Shown here: piece by piece, positions 27,053-38,450 of the stretch
Numbering within the stretch: the first letter of the stretch is position 1
How the letters are laid out: every line of letters begins with the position of its first letter
Source of the DNA: Sisyra terminalis
Taxonomy: Eukaryota > Arthropoda > Insecta > Neuroptera > Sisyridae
Direction: 5' to 3'
NCBI GenBank assembly: GCA_958496175.1
Contig: OY292279.1
Coordinates: 15,066,001-15,130,000, forward strand
Length of the DNA: 64,000 nucleotides
Position numbers and translations under genes: made by a program
Notes under the pieces: model-generated
Seen by the model: only the letters and a program-made list of their open reading frames with translations
Told to the model about the DNA's origin: nothing
Database searches by the model: none

Positions 27053-27153
27053 AATTGGTAAAAATATTCAGAGGACTAGGATGTAATAGCATGTAATAAA
27101 TAGTTTTGACTGATTATTATTTGATCCTAGTCCTCTGAATATTTTTACCAATT
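27053..27153. repeat. perfect 30-bp inverted repeat with 41-bp loop
   Basis: The left arm at 27053-27082 and right arm at 27124-27153 are exact reverse complements over 30 bp (core CAGAGGACTAGGAT / ATCCTAGTCCTCTG). The loop spans 27083-27123. A short direct repeat, ATTCAGTATTCTT, lies just left of the hairpin (from 27014) and overlaps its right edge (from 27151). No transposon terminus is present. The pattern fits a recent template-switch inversion duplicate. A hairpin small-RNA source is an alternative, although the perfect stem is unusual for a microRNA precursor. Confidence 0.9.
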
Positions 27154-27386
27154 CAGTATTCTTTTTAGTAGTTAAAGTCATACGGACGGACATTTTTGCC
27201 CAAATCCCAAGGTCAAAAGGAAATTTGGTCGTGAAATGTGGATAAAGTGTGTTTCTACATCCAGCCGTTATTTCAACAAAAGTTTCGATATAGGTTCCCA
27301 TTTGGGGGCCAACTCGCCATAGTAATCTGATTAAATCCTATTTAAAATTTTTCATGTTTCTTTTATAAGGAAAAGAGAGATACAAT

Positions 27387-27728
27387 TAGGGTTGCCATTT
27401 TTTTTTTGTACAAATTTTGGTTATTAAAGGCAGAAAAAAAGCATATTGTGTCAAAATAAAGTACAATTTATTTTACTTCGCCATTTAACTTAAAAACATA
27501 TTTTGCATTACGTTTAGCAACTTTTAATAAGTAATTATCACTGTTTAATTTCCCACAAAAGTTCTTACAACTAAACTTTTTTTATATCATAAATAAAATG
27601 AATTTCAGATAAAGCATATGGTACGAAATAAAGTATTATCGCGTAATTTATTTTCTTTATAAAATATCAAGTACAATTACCCTAAATAACGTACAATACG
27701 TTATAATCAAGTACTGGAGGCAACCCTA
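27387..27728. mobile_element. small MITE with GGGTTGCC ends and TA flanks
   Basis: GGGTTGCC at 27389-27396 and its inverse GGCAACCC at 27719-27726 are each bordered by TA (27387-27388 and 27727-27728), as left by Tc1/mariner-type insertion. The alternative TIR TAGGGTTGCC with an 8-bp target duplication, as for hAT, is weaker because the flanks GATACAAT and GTTAAAGT agree at only five of eight positions. The interior of about 320 bp is AT-rich and non-coding. Short inverted ends make this a moderate call. Confidence 0.55.
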
Positions 27729-30153
27729 GTTAAAGTGTGCGAAAAAAATCTACAAAATCAACCCGATGATTTCCTAAATTTATAATTTTAATATTTTGAT
27801 TTATTTTAAATTAATTATAGTCTGAATTGTAATAATTATAATTTAATCTATTTTAGTAATGATCATTGTCTCCCCATAACTCTATTCATTCTTCCGATTT
27901 AAAATGTCAGTTTAATTATGAAAAAAAAAAACGGTCTAAAAGAAATAAGTTTATTCCTATTTTCTTTCACATGAATATTAACTCTATATGCTAATTACAA
28001 AATATAGACATAGATATTGATTTGAGAATTTTAGATGCAAAAATTTGACAATCCTCATTCCGCCACTTTATTCGGGGGAATACAGAAAATTAATACCTTT
28101 TTCTCGATTTAATTAGTTTTAATTTTTTTCTATAATTTCATTCCAAATCGCCAAAATGAAAGGCAAATATGTATATTATAATAATGTTGTTATATTCAAT
28201 TCGTCGTTATATCTCATTAAGAAATATCATGCCTTCCTTTGCCCCTATTTCGATGTTAAAAAAATTAGTGGTCTAAAATTTTATTGCATTTATTGAGAAT
28301 AAGAATTTCAATTATCTCTATCTTTTTCTTCAAAATTTAAATAAAAATAAAGCCTCAAAACGTAAATGGTGCAAACCTTCTACATTAATTAAACTTATGT
28401 AAGAAGACGGAAGATAGACTTTCAATCAACCAAATTGAGTGTAATTATTATTGAACCGGTTTCAATTGCTTTCTCTTGAAAAACAAATTGCGTTCTCTAT
28501 TTAAATAGATACTAAATTGATATTTTTCAATTACGAAATTCTTATTTTAAAATTCCACATCGTAAATTAAAAATTTTCAAAATGAACATCTCGTCTTTGA
28601 CTCCAATGCAAAATTCTTAAATTAAATTTCATCTCATCACGTCTTACAATCCAATTAGTGTTGGAAATCCGTCTAAATCCACAACGCAAACTATCTAATG
28701 TACGAGAAAAAACAAACGCCCACTCATAATTTGTATTCAAAAATAGACAATGAAAACATTGTCTGAAATTCTTTTAAAAATTTTCGAACACGACTTCGTC
28801 GTGATATCTCGACAAATTCCTAATCTCAAGAACAATTTTTTCGTTTGTCTTGCGATGATTTACGGCGTTTTGGCTCTATGATATGATTTTAGTCGGAGAA
28901 AAGGTCAAAAAACCCATAATCGTCGAGAGTGCTAACCGCAGAAATATTTCCAATTCCACATCGAAGTTCCATTGATACCTCATATGTCCACATGGAGTTT
29001 ACGTTGGTCCTTCACACAAGTGCATTTCTCGGAAATTCAAATGAACCTCTTGAAAATTTGATTTCCGAAATTTGACAATTTATGCTCTTTTTGTCCAACT
29101 TTATGGCTTATTGACCTATTTATGGTCGTAAATTTTCGAGCAACGAATTCTTTTTATACAGAAAGTGAAAATATTTTCTAAAGGGTTAACAACACGTTTA
29201 AATCGTACACACATATAGGAAGTGCTGTTTCGGCCATAAACACGTCATCTTCCAAGATTTAAGGGGTGAATTTTTCTTTTTTTCTCTATGTATGTGTGAT
29301 TTTATTGTGGATTGTAAAAAGAGTTAAAATGTATGTAATAAAGTCAAGTTTTCTTCTTAAACTTGTGTGTTTTATGTCACTTCTTGTTTGTACAAGTCGA
29401 AATGAACGTCTTAAGAAAAGGACAAGGGAGGATTCGAGACACAAACTACGCTCATTTATGTAACCGACTACGTAATAAAAAAAAAACTTTTAGAACAGGA
29501 AAATAAACATTTTTCAATGTCTTTCATTTCAACTTTCCTCTGGCAAACTTGCGTGTGATAACCAAAAATTAATGACTTATCAAAAAATGCACGCGAAAAA
29601 ATTCCCTTTCAACAATAACAATAATAATAATCAATGAAAAAAATCTTTTTCTTATACATTTGCATTGTAAATTTGAGTTCAGGAATTTGTGAATACTTAA
29701 AATTAAAACTCCCTGATAATTATAATCAAGCAAAAATGCACATAAATTATTTTCCCGCATACATTTTTTAACGGAACCTTTAATTATAAAATCCAAGTAT
29801 TTCAATCACTATATGGTAAATAAAATAACAAAAATGTACTACACAATTTATTTTGAACTTAATTGTTCATAAAAAATAGAGTATAAAAAGAAAAAAATAT
29901 TATTTAAGTGTCAAGAGTAAAAAGATTTCAATTTCAATTTGCAGAAAAATTATTCGTAAGAAGAATCTTCATATAATATTGCCATTTTTTTTTACTTTTC
30001 CTCCATATTTGTTCCCTCCAGCATCGTCTATCCTTGTTGAGGTTCTTTAAGTCATGATACACCTGAATTTTCATAAGTAAATATAACTATAACGCCATGA
30101 ATATTATAATTACATGAAATATAAAGAAAACAGAATACTGATTCTGTCTAAAA
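27729..30153. other. gene-free AT-rich DNA with a GC-richer patch
   Basis: No gene is seen. Positions 28680-29250 are mildly GC-richer, without a readable reading frame or known motif cluster. The 65- and 78-residue frames at 29266 and 29569 have no familiar features. Confidence 0.5.
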
Positions 30154-30381
30154 CAGTGGTTTTTTACTGTAACGTCCATCAGTTTCATATACGCATTTAC
30201 CGAACCCTTCTCAGTTGGAAACATAAAATATATTTTTTTTCAAATTCAAAACATATGTAAATATTTAGTCATAAGTACACAAAATCATATGAGTCGAGGT
30301 TGTGTCTTGATTTCGGACAAACCCACGAGACTGACTCACGCCTGGAGTGCGATTGGATTGAATCCCAGTTAAGAACCACTG
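30154..30381 (-). mobile_element. hAT-type MITE, CAGTGGTTCTTAACC family, copy 2
   Basis: Both ends are present: CAGTGGTTTTTTACTG at 30154 and CAGTTAAGAACCACTG ending at 30381. The 8-bp flanks GTCTAAAA (30146-30153) and GTCGAAAA (30382-30389) agree at seven of eight positions, typical of hAT insertion. Read on the minus strand, the interior carries GTGAGTCAGTCTCGTGGG near the left end and GAAGGGTTCGGT near the right, shared with copies at 7858 and 33400. It is 228 bp and non-coding. Confidence 0.85.
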
Positions 30382-33300
30382 GTCGAAAAAGTTTCCTTTT
30401 AATTAATTTCTATACGCTTCATATCCAAAATGATATTAATAAAATTATATCAAAATAAGGAACTATTGATTGATTATTCCTAGTCTAATGTGTGATCAAT
30501 AGTTGGTTTCAATGTTTGAGTCCAGTATTATTAAAATTTATATTTCAACGAAATTTTAAAATTTTAAAAAGAAAACGGTATTCGGAGAATTTTTATATTT
30601 AATTTCTCTAGTGGCTTACAACAAACCTCCCTGCATTTCTCCATGCATTCCTCCCTCCCCATTCAAAGGCATATATACCACATATTTTTGAGTAAAATAA
30701 CTACACATGGAGAATAATAATAATTAAAAAAAATGGCAAGGAAAATTATCAGCATTTTCTTTTAGCACAAAAGGAACTGTCATTCCCTTGAATATTTTAG
30801 CTTTACTCTACAAGACATTTACTGTGATTGAACTTTCAAGAAAATTTCAAACCCACCTCCAAACTTTACATGGGATAATCTAAGCTTTAGTTTCTGTAAC
30901 AATCATTCGTATTTTGTGTATCCTTGCTTTTGATTGCTTCAAAGTTTGGCAACGTCTCATTTTCTATTTCATTTTTTTGATTTACTTTCTGTTTTTCTTG
31001 ATAATTTTCAATTTTTGTATGCTTCTTTTTGGATGAAAAAATTACCTACAGATTTTTAGACTAATATTCTTAAAATATACTTGGATCATCTTGATACGTT
31101 AACAATGAAGAATTCCACAAAAATTTGAACTTAAAGTCGTTTAAATAATAAAACCAAGAACAAAGTTCAAAGATCCCTGGCTACAAATACAAAATGTTCT
31201 AAATCGTTGCCAATAAATTTAATATATAGCTTTTATGATAATGAACAAATTTTCCACAGAGATTCGAAAAAATCGCACTATGAATTAATCAGAGGATTTA
31301 GTTGAATATGGAAAAATGGGTTCCAAGAGTTATTATATCACCCAGATAACTCCAAAAATAGTTTCCAAAGTAAAGTTATAATATCAAAAAATGAAAGATA
31401 AACAAGAGATTTGGTATTTTACTGTGGAAAACTACTGACATGCTAAAGTTTTTTTTAATTAGTAATTTAAAATATTAAATGTTAAATTTTGATATAGAAA
31501 TTATTTATGAAGTAGAAAAATTATTTATGTATATGTTATATATTTCCTTGAATTTGTATCATTTTATAATATGTAGTTTGAAATAGTTATAAAGAAAATA
31601 AGAAATAAATTGTAAATGAGTTTCAAAATTTTTTATATTAAAAAAAGAGCGTTCGTCGACCTCAAGGAACCCCCACGAATTGAATCTCAACAATATAAAT
31701 AATAATTATTTGTCTGATATTATGTGTATTAATGGAGATTGCTTAAGAGGACGGATTTATTATTATGTATGATAAAATGGCTGTTTTGATTACGGCTCAC
31801 AAATCCGGCTTATGAAATTTTGTATATTTTTATACAAGATTGTTTGAGCAGTAGCATTAATTTTCGACTCATTACCACGATATTCATTTTTTGACACCGA
31901 ATCTTATTATCAAATCTTTGAAAAATTTATCTCTTCATTACCATTAAATTGTTCGGATGAATTATGAAAATATTTCCGATCAGTGACCTGTTAATTGTGA
32001 AGAAAAAATCGATTGTATTTTCTCGTATTTTCCCCGGTTTTATATGGAAAAATTTAAATGCGTACTTAAAGGCTTTTAGCCACTTTCTTTGATTAAACAC
32101 TAAATGGGCGTTAATGGACCAAGATAAATTTTGTTCATCATATCTCCACAACACATTTCAATATTTTACTCTGAAAAATTCCTCGAAAAAGAACAATCTT
32201 TGAATCGATATTTTTTTTTGAAAAAAATTCAATTAACCCGCCTCAATTTAAATGAGGATCTCAAAGAGTCATTAAGAAAAATTTATCGAGCTATAAAATT
32301 ATGCGAATACACTTCACTGAATACTTAATTTCGTTCGTTAAATTTATTCCAATTTGCACATCATGTATACTTTTTCCACTCTTTTATTCGAGCTTCTGAA
32401 TTTTCAATTAAAGAATTGTTTTCCAAGACATTTACATGACGATAAAGCAATGAAAAAAAAATTAATTAAACGAAAATAATTACGGCTTAAAAGAAGATAC
32501 AGGAAAAAATTAATTAAGCAAATTGTAAATAAAAATAAATTGTTACAAAACGTCTACTAAATTATGTTTCCCATTTCACAGTTCGTAACTTTTGTATTTT
32601 ACAATTGAAACTTTTGGTCTTTTGTTCGCCGGAAAACTAGGAATACCTACCAGGGATTTAAAACTTATTACAAGGACATTTGTATGTATGTATTATTCCT
32701 GTACCAAATTACCGGGATACGCCAGATAGGCTCCGATCTCCATTCAAACAGGAAGAATTAACATTTTTAATGGCGCAGCCGTCTTTTGGTTTTACACACT
32801 TTTTCGCTAATTCGCCTAAGAACATTTGGTTTCAATTAAAGATATCGTATATTTTTCGCGCTATCTCCTCATTCATGGGCGTCTCCGCTTTTTATATAGT
32901 TACATTATATCCTGTTTCTACCCCTAATCTCATATACATTTGTTCTGCAGGTTTTTGAAATGAAGAAATTTAATTCAAACATTAAAAGCGAAAGAACAAA
33001 ATAATTTCGCGTATCTGACGAGGAAAAATTACGACGCCGAAAATTTCGTTGGAGAGATGAACGAATTAAATTCAATTTAAACCCTTCCTTGTTTTAGATA
33101 AAATCTCCCTTAATCTATAATCTTATTAACACGCTTCAACTTTAATAGCACAGCAACAAAATAACCTTGCAATTCGCAACTAAGAAATAATTTGAGCTGA
33201 AAGCTCAATAGAATTCATCGATGTTGGGGTAAACGGATTCAAGTAATATTTTTATAAATTTGTACTGTTTTCTTTATTTTAGGTGTAAATTTTCTATACT

Positions 33301-33399
33301 ATTTAACAACATAATTTTTGATCAAATAAATAAAATATGTTCATAAAAATATCACTACAGAATTTCCTCCCAAACAGTAATTTAATTAAGTCTCTAGAT
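30382..33399. other. gene-free AT-rich DNA
   Basis: No supported gene. The 92-residue plus frame at 32680-32958 and the 75-residue minus frame at 31927-32154 lie in slightly less AT-rich DNA but show no motif I can name. Confidence 0.5.
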
Positions 33400-33603
33400 C
33401 AGGAGTACTCCACGAGTTCAATTGAACTCCGGGGGTTTGGTGAGTCAGTCTCGCGGGCTCGGCGGTTTTTTAATGGTTTTGTTATTATTGTGTACCTATA
33501 TATAAATATATTCCTATGCTTTGAATTTCAAAAATTATAATTTATTTTTTCCAATAAAGGGTTCGGTCTATGTACATAATTCAAATTAAGCTTAGAACTA
33601 TAT
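33400..33603 (+). mobile_element. hAT-type MITE, CAGTGGTTCTTAACC family, copy 3 (ends decayed)
   Basis: The interior matches copies 1 and 2: GGTGAGTCAGTCTCGCGGG near 33439 and AAAGGGTTCGGT near 33557. The termini have drifted (CAGGAGTACTCCAC on the left, AAGCTTAGAACTAT on the right), and no target duplication is clear, so the boundaries are approximate. A 67-residue frame across it (33337-33540) is a chance frame. Confidence 0.7.
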
Positions 33604-36084
33604 CTTCAAGCGTCACTATTACCAATCGTCATTCTTAACGTACATTTTCGTTAACGTAACATTTGCAAAAAACTTCATTTCTAAAATTAAATTATCTTAT
33701 CATTTTATTGAACACTTTTCCTTATTGTTTCTTACAAAGTATCATATTTTTAATTTAGAATAAGTTCCTTAAGTTTAACTTCATAGATAACTATTCAAAT
33801 GGTTTATAAATTAGTCTTTGTTGATCTAATAAAGCATCTTGGTATCCAATTTTTATTTTTCAGGCAATCTTTTGCATCAATTTTATAAATGGGCTTTTAT
33901 AAAAAATAAAAAAAATATAATTCGGTCCTGTCTCCATAATCTATTCATATATATTATTGATACAGAACGGTCTAAACGTTGCTTATCTTTCTGAACCGGA
34001 ACAAATTTATTTTTATCAATGTCATCCCTATGCATAAAGGATGTGCTTGAAGATAGTAATTCAATAAATCAAAAAATGAATATATAAGAGATATAAGTAT
34101 AAAAATTCCCGATTACGATATAACGAAGATCATGTTGTCACCAAAAGCTCCTTACTCAGAAAGCAAAAGGGAGCTATTTTTGGTAATAAATAAGTAATGG
34201 TTTTTTCTCAGTTCAAAGGGTTTAAATTATTTAAGAAAATCTTCACAACATTCACTTGTCACATTTTTCCCCGAAAACAATCGGCTTAAACATTTATACC
34301 CTTAACAAACCGAAGGGTTGGTAGACTTATTGATTTTTTTTTGCTACAATTCCTAGCATATTCCTGTTATTCCGGAATGGACCATAAAAAAATCAAATAT
34401 TGGAAAAATTTTAAAATATAAACGCCCAATATAAATCTGAAATACATAATCGAATCCCCCAATATCCCTAAATGTTATCCTGAATTGTTCCCATTTTCTT
34501 TTTGAGAAATAGAAGGAATTCGGAAATGCCGTTTTTTTTTTTATATATTTTCCCAGAAAATTCTCGTTTGCCCATTTACAGTTTTAGATTTGCTTTAGAT
34601 TCGGTTCGTAATGCCATTTGTGTGAACCCATTTCGGTTGGTGTTACACATCATTTGATGGCGGGAATTTCGAATATCATCTATCTGGAATATGAAAAAAA
34701 TCGCAATCCTATATAAGAAGGAAAATGACGTGATAAAAATATATTCGAAAAAATTTATCTGAATTTACGAGTTATAGAAGTTCACGTTTTGTGTGAAATA
34801 AAAATATTTTTTTTCTTTTTGTTGGGATAATTTTCTGGAATCATAATTCAATTGTTTTCCAATTCTCATCTGGACAATCACTTCGGGGAAAATATTTATC
34901 CAATTCCATTATTCTATTAAGTTTATTATTATTTTCCCAATCTTCTTTTTTCAAACAATCGATCCCTTAACACAAATATTTTCGAATCAACATTCAACGA
35001 ATTCACCCTTCACAATTTCATTTTTTTTCCTTGCCTCCAACCCCTAAACTGTGGAACTTCCTTCTTTTTACCTTCTCTCATCAAGTCAGGAATATATTTC
35101 GAGACTCCCTTACTCATTGAAACTATCTCTATTGTATTCGCCATCCCTCAATACAATAGTCCAACATTTACCACCCCATCTAATACATATAATATTCTAT
35201 ACACAAGGCTTCACAATGTATATTATCTTATCCGAGGTGACATTTTGACTTTATCCAATCATGGTAAAGATAACTAAAGCGAAAACAAAGATTTCTCAAT
35301 CTTCCTACTCTTCGAAACCAAATATGATAAAGTGAGACAATGATATCAGCTCAAAATGAATGGTTACATATTCCACCTCATCAGTTCCAGGCAGGTGCCT
35401 GGTAATTTATTTTTCAAGCTAAATAACTTTTGAACTAAAGAATTAATTTCAAGGCTCTTTTCTACAAAAACCCAAAATCTCACCACTGCAATCATCTGAT
35501 AAAATCACCAAATGCAAACGGGAAAACCAGTCAGCAAAATAAAATTGAATTCGATCGAGAGCTCAACCCTTATCAAACAATCCACTCACTTCAATTTGAT
35601 ATAAAAAGAGAAAATAATGAAAATTAGAGTTTCAATTGCATGTCACATATAATACAGAAATTGTGGAAAATATTATGTAAATTTATTTAGGGATGAAAAA
35701 ATTAAGGGTAGTTGCGTTGTAGGTTTGAGAATAATTTGATAAATTGGATAGATTATGAGGCAAGTTTAAGGACGTGTTGATTCGTTTTGAACCTTTATTG
35801 TATCATTAACGAGAATAAATATTTCCACCCTAACTAAAACAATGCTTTGTTTGTCTATTGGGTTTAATCGAATTATTATTAAGGGCTCAAATGACAGAAT
35901 AATAATAATTGACGAGGGTGAAAAGTATCATTGAGTTATGAAGATACTTGCTATATTAGAAACTTATATAAACATAGACGAAAAAATTGACGAAGAGATA
36001 TAAAGTATATAGTTGTTTTTCTTTTTGTACTCTTGTGTTAATTTGGTTTTGTTAAACTAGTCTATATTATTTTTCGTACTAGAA
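33604..36084. other. gene-free AT-rich DNA
   Basis: No gene or repeat family is identified. The 65-residue frame at 35051-35248 is unremarkable. Confidence 0.5.
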
Positions 36085-36285
36085 CAGTGTTTTTAACCTT
36101 TTACGTGAAGCGCACCCCTTTGAATCTGAAAAAAGGTTTTTACACATCATTGAAATATGTTTGGTTTTTTCAGTTTAAAAAAAAATATTTTTACGAAATT
36201 AAATATCAAAATTTTCATGATTTATATTGTTACAGGCTTCTCCCGCACCCCGAGGAGTGTAAGCACTGCAGGTTAAGGAATACTG
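36085..36285 (+). mobile_element. hAT-type MITE with perfect 8-bp target duplication
   Basis: The left end CAGTGTTTTTAACCTTTT and right end GCAGGTTAAGGAATACTG are imperfect inverted repeats. The flanks TACTAGAA (36077-36084) and TACTAGAA (36286-36293) are identical over 8 bp, diagnostic for hAT-type insertion. Inside, GCGCACCCC near the left mirrors CCGCACCCCGAGG near the right. It is 201 bp and non-coding; an 86-residue frame crossing it is chance. The exact duplication suggests a younger insertion than the other MITEs here. Confidence 0.9.
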
Positions 36286-37069
36286 TACTAGAAGGTTTAT
36301 TAGAATCACATGTAGTCTATGTAGCGAATTTGAGCTTTATTTATTAACAAAATATCTTTCATATAAAGCTCTACTTACACAAAAGAGTAATATATAAGAA
36401 AAATTAAATTACTGTTTTCCATTTCATTTGAACTTCGTTAAACTTCTATTTTCTATTTATTATTATAAAGAGGAAAGATTTGAATGTTTGTTTGCTTTGA
36501 ATAGGCTCCGAAACTACTTGACCGATTTGAAAAATTCTTTCACTGTTGAGAAGCTACACTATTTTCGGTGAACATAGGCTATATTAAATTTTCAAAAAAA
36601 AATAGGAATCCATACTAAAACTCCAATAATGTGTAAAAAAATTACTAAAAAACTCTCTTACATCGCGTGCGCTGGTGAGTTAACTAAAGAACGGAACAAC
36701 CGAATTTAATCCAACTTTACATTAAGATAAAACACAATTGCCCACACACGTTAGACTACTTATTATTCCTTAAAAATAATAAGGGAATGTACCCCCTACG
36801 TAAAAACTGAGGGATAAAAAAAAATTTACTGTAGACAGGCGAGTTATATATCTTTGGAAAAGTATTTAAAAATTAAAAAATGATCTGTATTAATATTTTT
36901 AGTTGAACTAATAAAAAGCACAGTAATTTAATTTAAAGTACAAAAAATTGCCTTTTTGAAATATAAATGTTTTTATAGATACTAATCTGACAGTAAATTT
37001 TTTTTTTACAAAATTGTTGAAAAATAGATCATTAGGGTTGCTCAGTAAGGAAATATTAACGAAAAAAAT

Positions 37070-37077
37070 GTAATAAT

Positions 37078-37111
<34 letters not shown>

Positions 37112-37117
37112 GTAATA
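37070..37117. repeat. (AAT)n microsatellite
   Basis: About 15 AAT/ATA units run almost unbroken from about 37070 to 37117, interrupted near the end by a single AGT. It lies inside the Helitron-like span. Confidence 0.95.
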
Positions 37118-37727
37118 AAGCTTAAAGTAAATACGTTTTTAAAACCGTGAATAGGTACATAAAATTCTGTATTGATAATCCCCTCTGACTGATGAAATTT
37201 TAATATTCGGTGTATTCCTTATAGGAAGTAGGCATGTGATAAGTTTTTTTTTCTGAAAATTCCTACGCTAACAGACAAGGGCGGATTCAGGTTTTTTTCC
37301 AGGCAGAAATCATCATAATGATAATTAATAAATAATCAAATCATCATAATGATAAAATAAATTTAAAATCTTCTTGCAAAGGGGTGAACTCTTGACTATC
37401 CCATATGGTTTAATTATATAGTTGAAATTCAGATATTTTAATAATAAGTTTATAGATACATAATGGTTGTACATGATTATGGAAGAACTGGGTTTCGTGC
37501 AAATGTACAAATTTCAATTTCGCGGTTGTGTTGTACAGTGCAATAGTGTAATAGTTTTTGGAAAAAGGTTCATTCGGGAATCGAATCAGTGAGATGGGGT
37601 TATTTTGACGCGAGTATTTTGATAACTTTCGACTTTTTTTAGTCATAATTAAGGCCGAATTTATTTAACTTGACGATATTTTTTGTTTACGTATAGATGC
37701 TAATTGATTTATGGATTATTTGGTTCA

Positions 37728-37745
37728 CGGTAGGTATACCTACCG
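37728..37745. repeat. 18-bp perfect palindrome
   Basis: CGGTAGGTATACCTACCG is self-complementary and is followed at once by a partial repeat, TAGGTATAC. It sits inside the Helitron-like span, about 220 bp before its proposed 3' end. The function is unknown. Confidence 0.85.
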
Positions 37746-37961
37746 TAGGTATACGCAATTGAACATACTCTTTTTAGATATTTATAAATATTTTTTGAAA
37801 ATTAATTGATTATTACATAGAACTATTTTATTCTTTGCAACAGTTTATTAAATGTGTCTTTTTCATGAGTGTGAAGTGTTTTTAAGTCTGATTATATTTT
37901 TCGTAAAGGAAATAAGAAAAATAAAATACGTTACGCAGACGAAGTCGTGGGGATCAGCTAG

Positions 37962-38219
37962 TACAAAAATAATGAAAAAAATATACAAATGCAAATGAGA
38001 GTTTAATAAAAAAGCTTTCGAGGGATTTTTCAGGTTTGAAAGCTTCAATATTTTACAATTAGTTAAATGGAAAGGAAATATTATCCGGGAGTAATGTAAA
38101 ATAAAAAAAATATGTTGAAGTAAGCAAAGATATATTTCTTTATGTAAAAGTTCTTTTTTTCGAGACGAAACGACATAAAATATAATCAAAGCAAAGTATA
38201 CAGTAAGAGCAACCGCCAA
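37962..38219. other. AT-rich DNA under a spurious minus frame
   Basis: A 118-residue minus frame (37863-38219) crosses the proposed Helitron-like end. Its F-, I- and L-rich make-up and position across a repeat boundary argue against a gene. Confidence 0.45.
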
Positions 38220-38450
38220 CGTTAAGTGCCCACTAAACTACTTATTAACGAACATTATGCATTTGCACTATGTACAAACCTAATAACCATCTATAGATGG
38301 TGGAACCTCAGGCCATGTTTTAAGGGCCCGAACTTGGTCCTGTGCACATCAAAGCTTACGATGAGCTTTCATAAAAAGGGGCGGACCGAACGGCGTTCAT
38401 AAATTCATCCGTGAAATCACCCCAACGCCATTGCCATTGCCATCAGCATT
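38220..38450. promoter_or_regulatory. GC-richer island with palindrome and GCCAT repeats
   Basis: This patch is GC-richer than its flanks. It holds a 16-bp palindrome, ACCATCTATAGATGGT (38286-38301), an AAGGGCCCG motif, CATAAAAAGGGGCGG near 38370, and three GCCATT-spaced GCCAT cores at 38427, 38433 and 38439. No reading frame is convincing. Motif density suggests a regulatory element, but the sequence alone does not prove it. Confidence 0.3.

Larger units (their letters stand above)
36452..37961 (+). mobile_element. Helitron-like non-autonomous element (composite)
   Basis: The left part, from about 36452, carries TATTATAAAGAGGAAAGATT, TTTGTTTGCTTTGAATAGG, CCGAAACTACTTGACCGATT and AACATAGGCTATAT, a block that resembles the 5' region of Helitron-like repeats common in insects. 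The right part ends in CGCAGACGAAGTCGTGGG, then ATCAGCTAGT, like the short hairpin plus CTAG end of those elements, with CTAG at 37958-37961. I saw no Rep/helicase coding sequence. About 1.2 kb lies between the two ends and includes an AAT microsatellite, a fragment resembling AAGGGCGGATTCAGG repeats (37278) and a palindrome. The two ends could therefore belong to one element with insertions or to two separate fragments. Confidence 0.65.

Noticed and set aside
32680..32958. 92-residue plus frame as a possible exon
   Set aside because: It has no recognised domain, no clear splice sites, and sits in otherwise ordinary AT-rich DNA.
33337..33540. 67-residue plus-strand frame
   Set aside because: It crosses the boundary of a decayed MITE copy and has no motif.
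36087..36347. 86-residue plus-strand frame
   Set aside because: It lies almost wholly inside a hAT-type MITE with an exact target duplication, so it is a chance frame.
37070..37117. CRISPR-like or structured repeat array
   Set aside because: It is a simple AAT microsatellite.
37863..38219. 118-residue minus-strand frame
   Set aside because: It is rich in F, I and L, as expected from T-rich DNA, and spans the end of a Helitron-like element.
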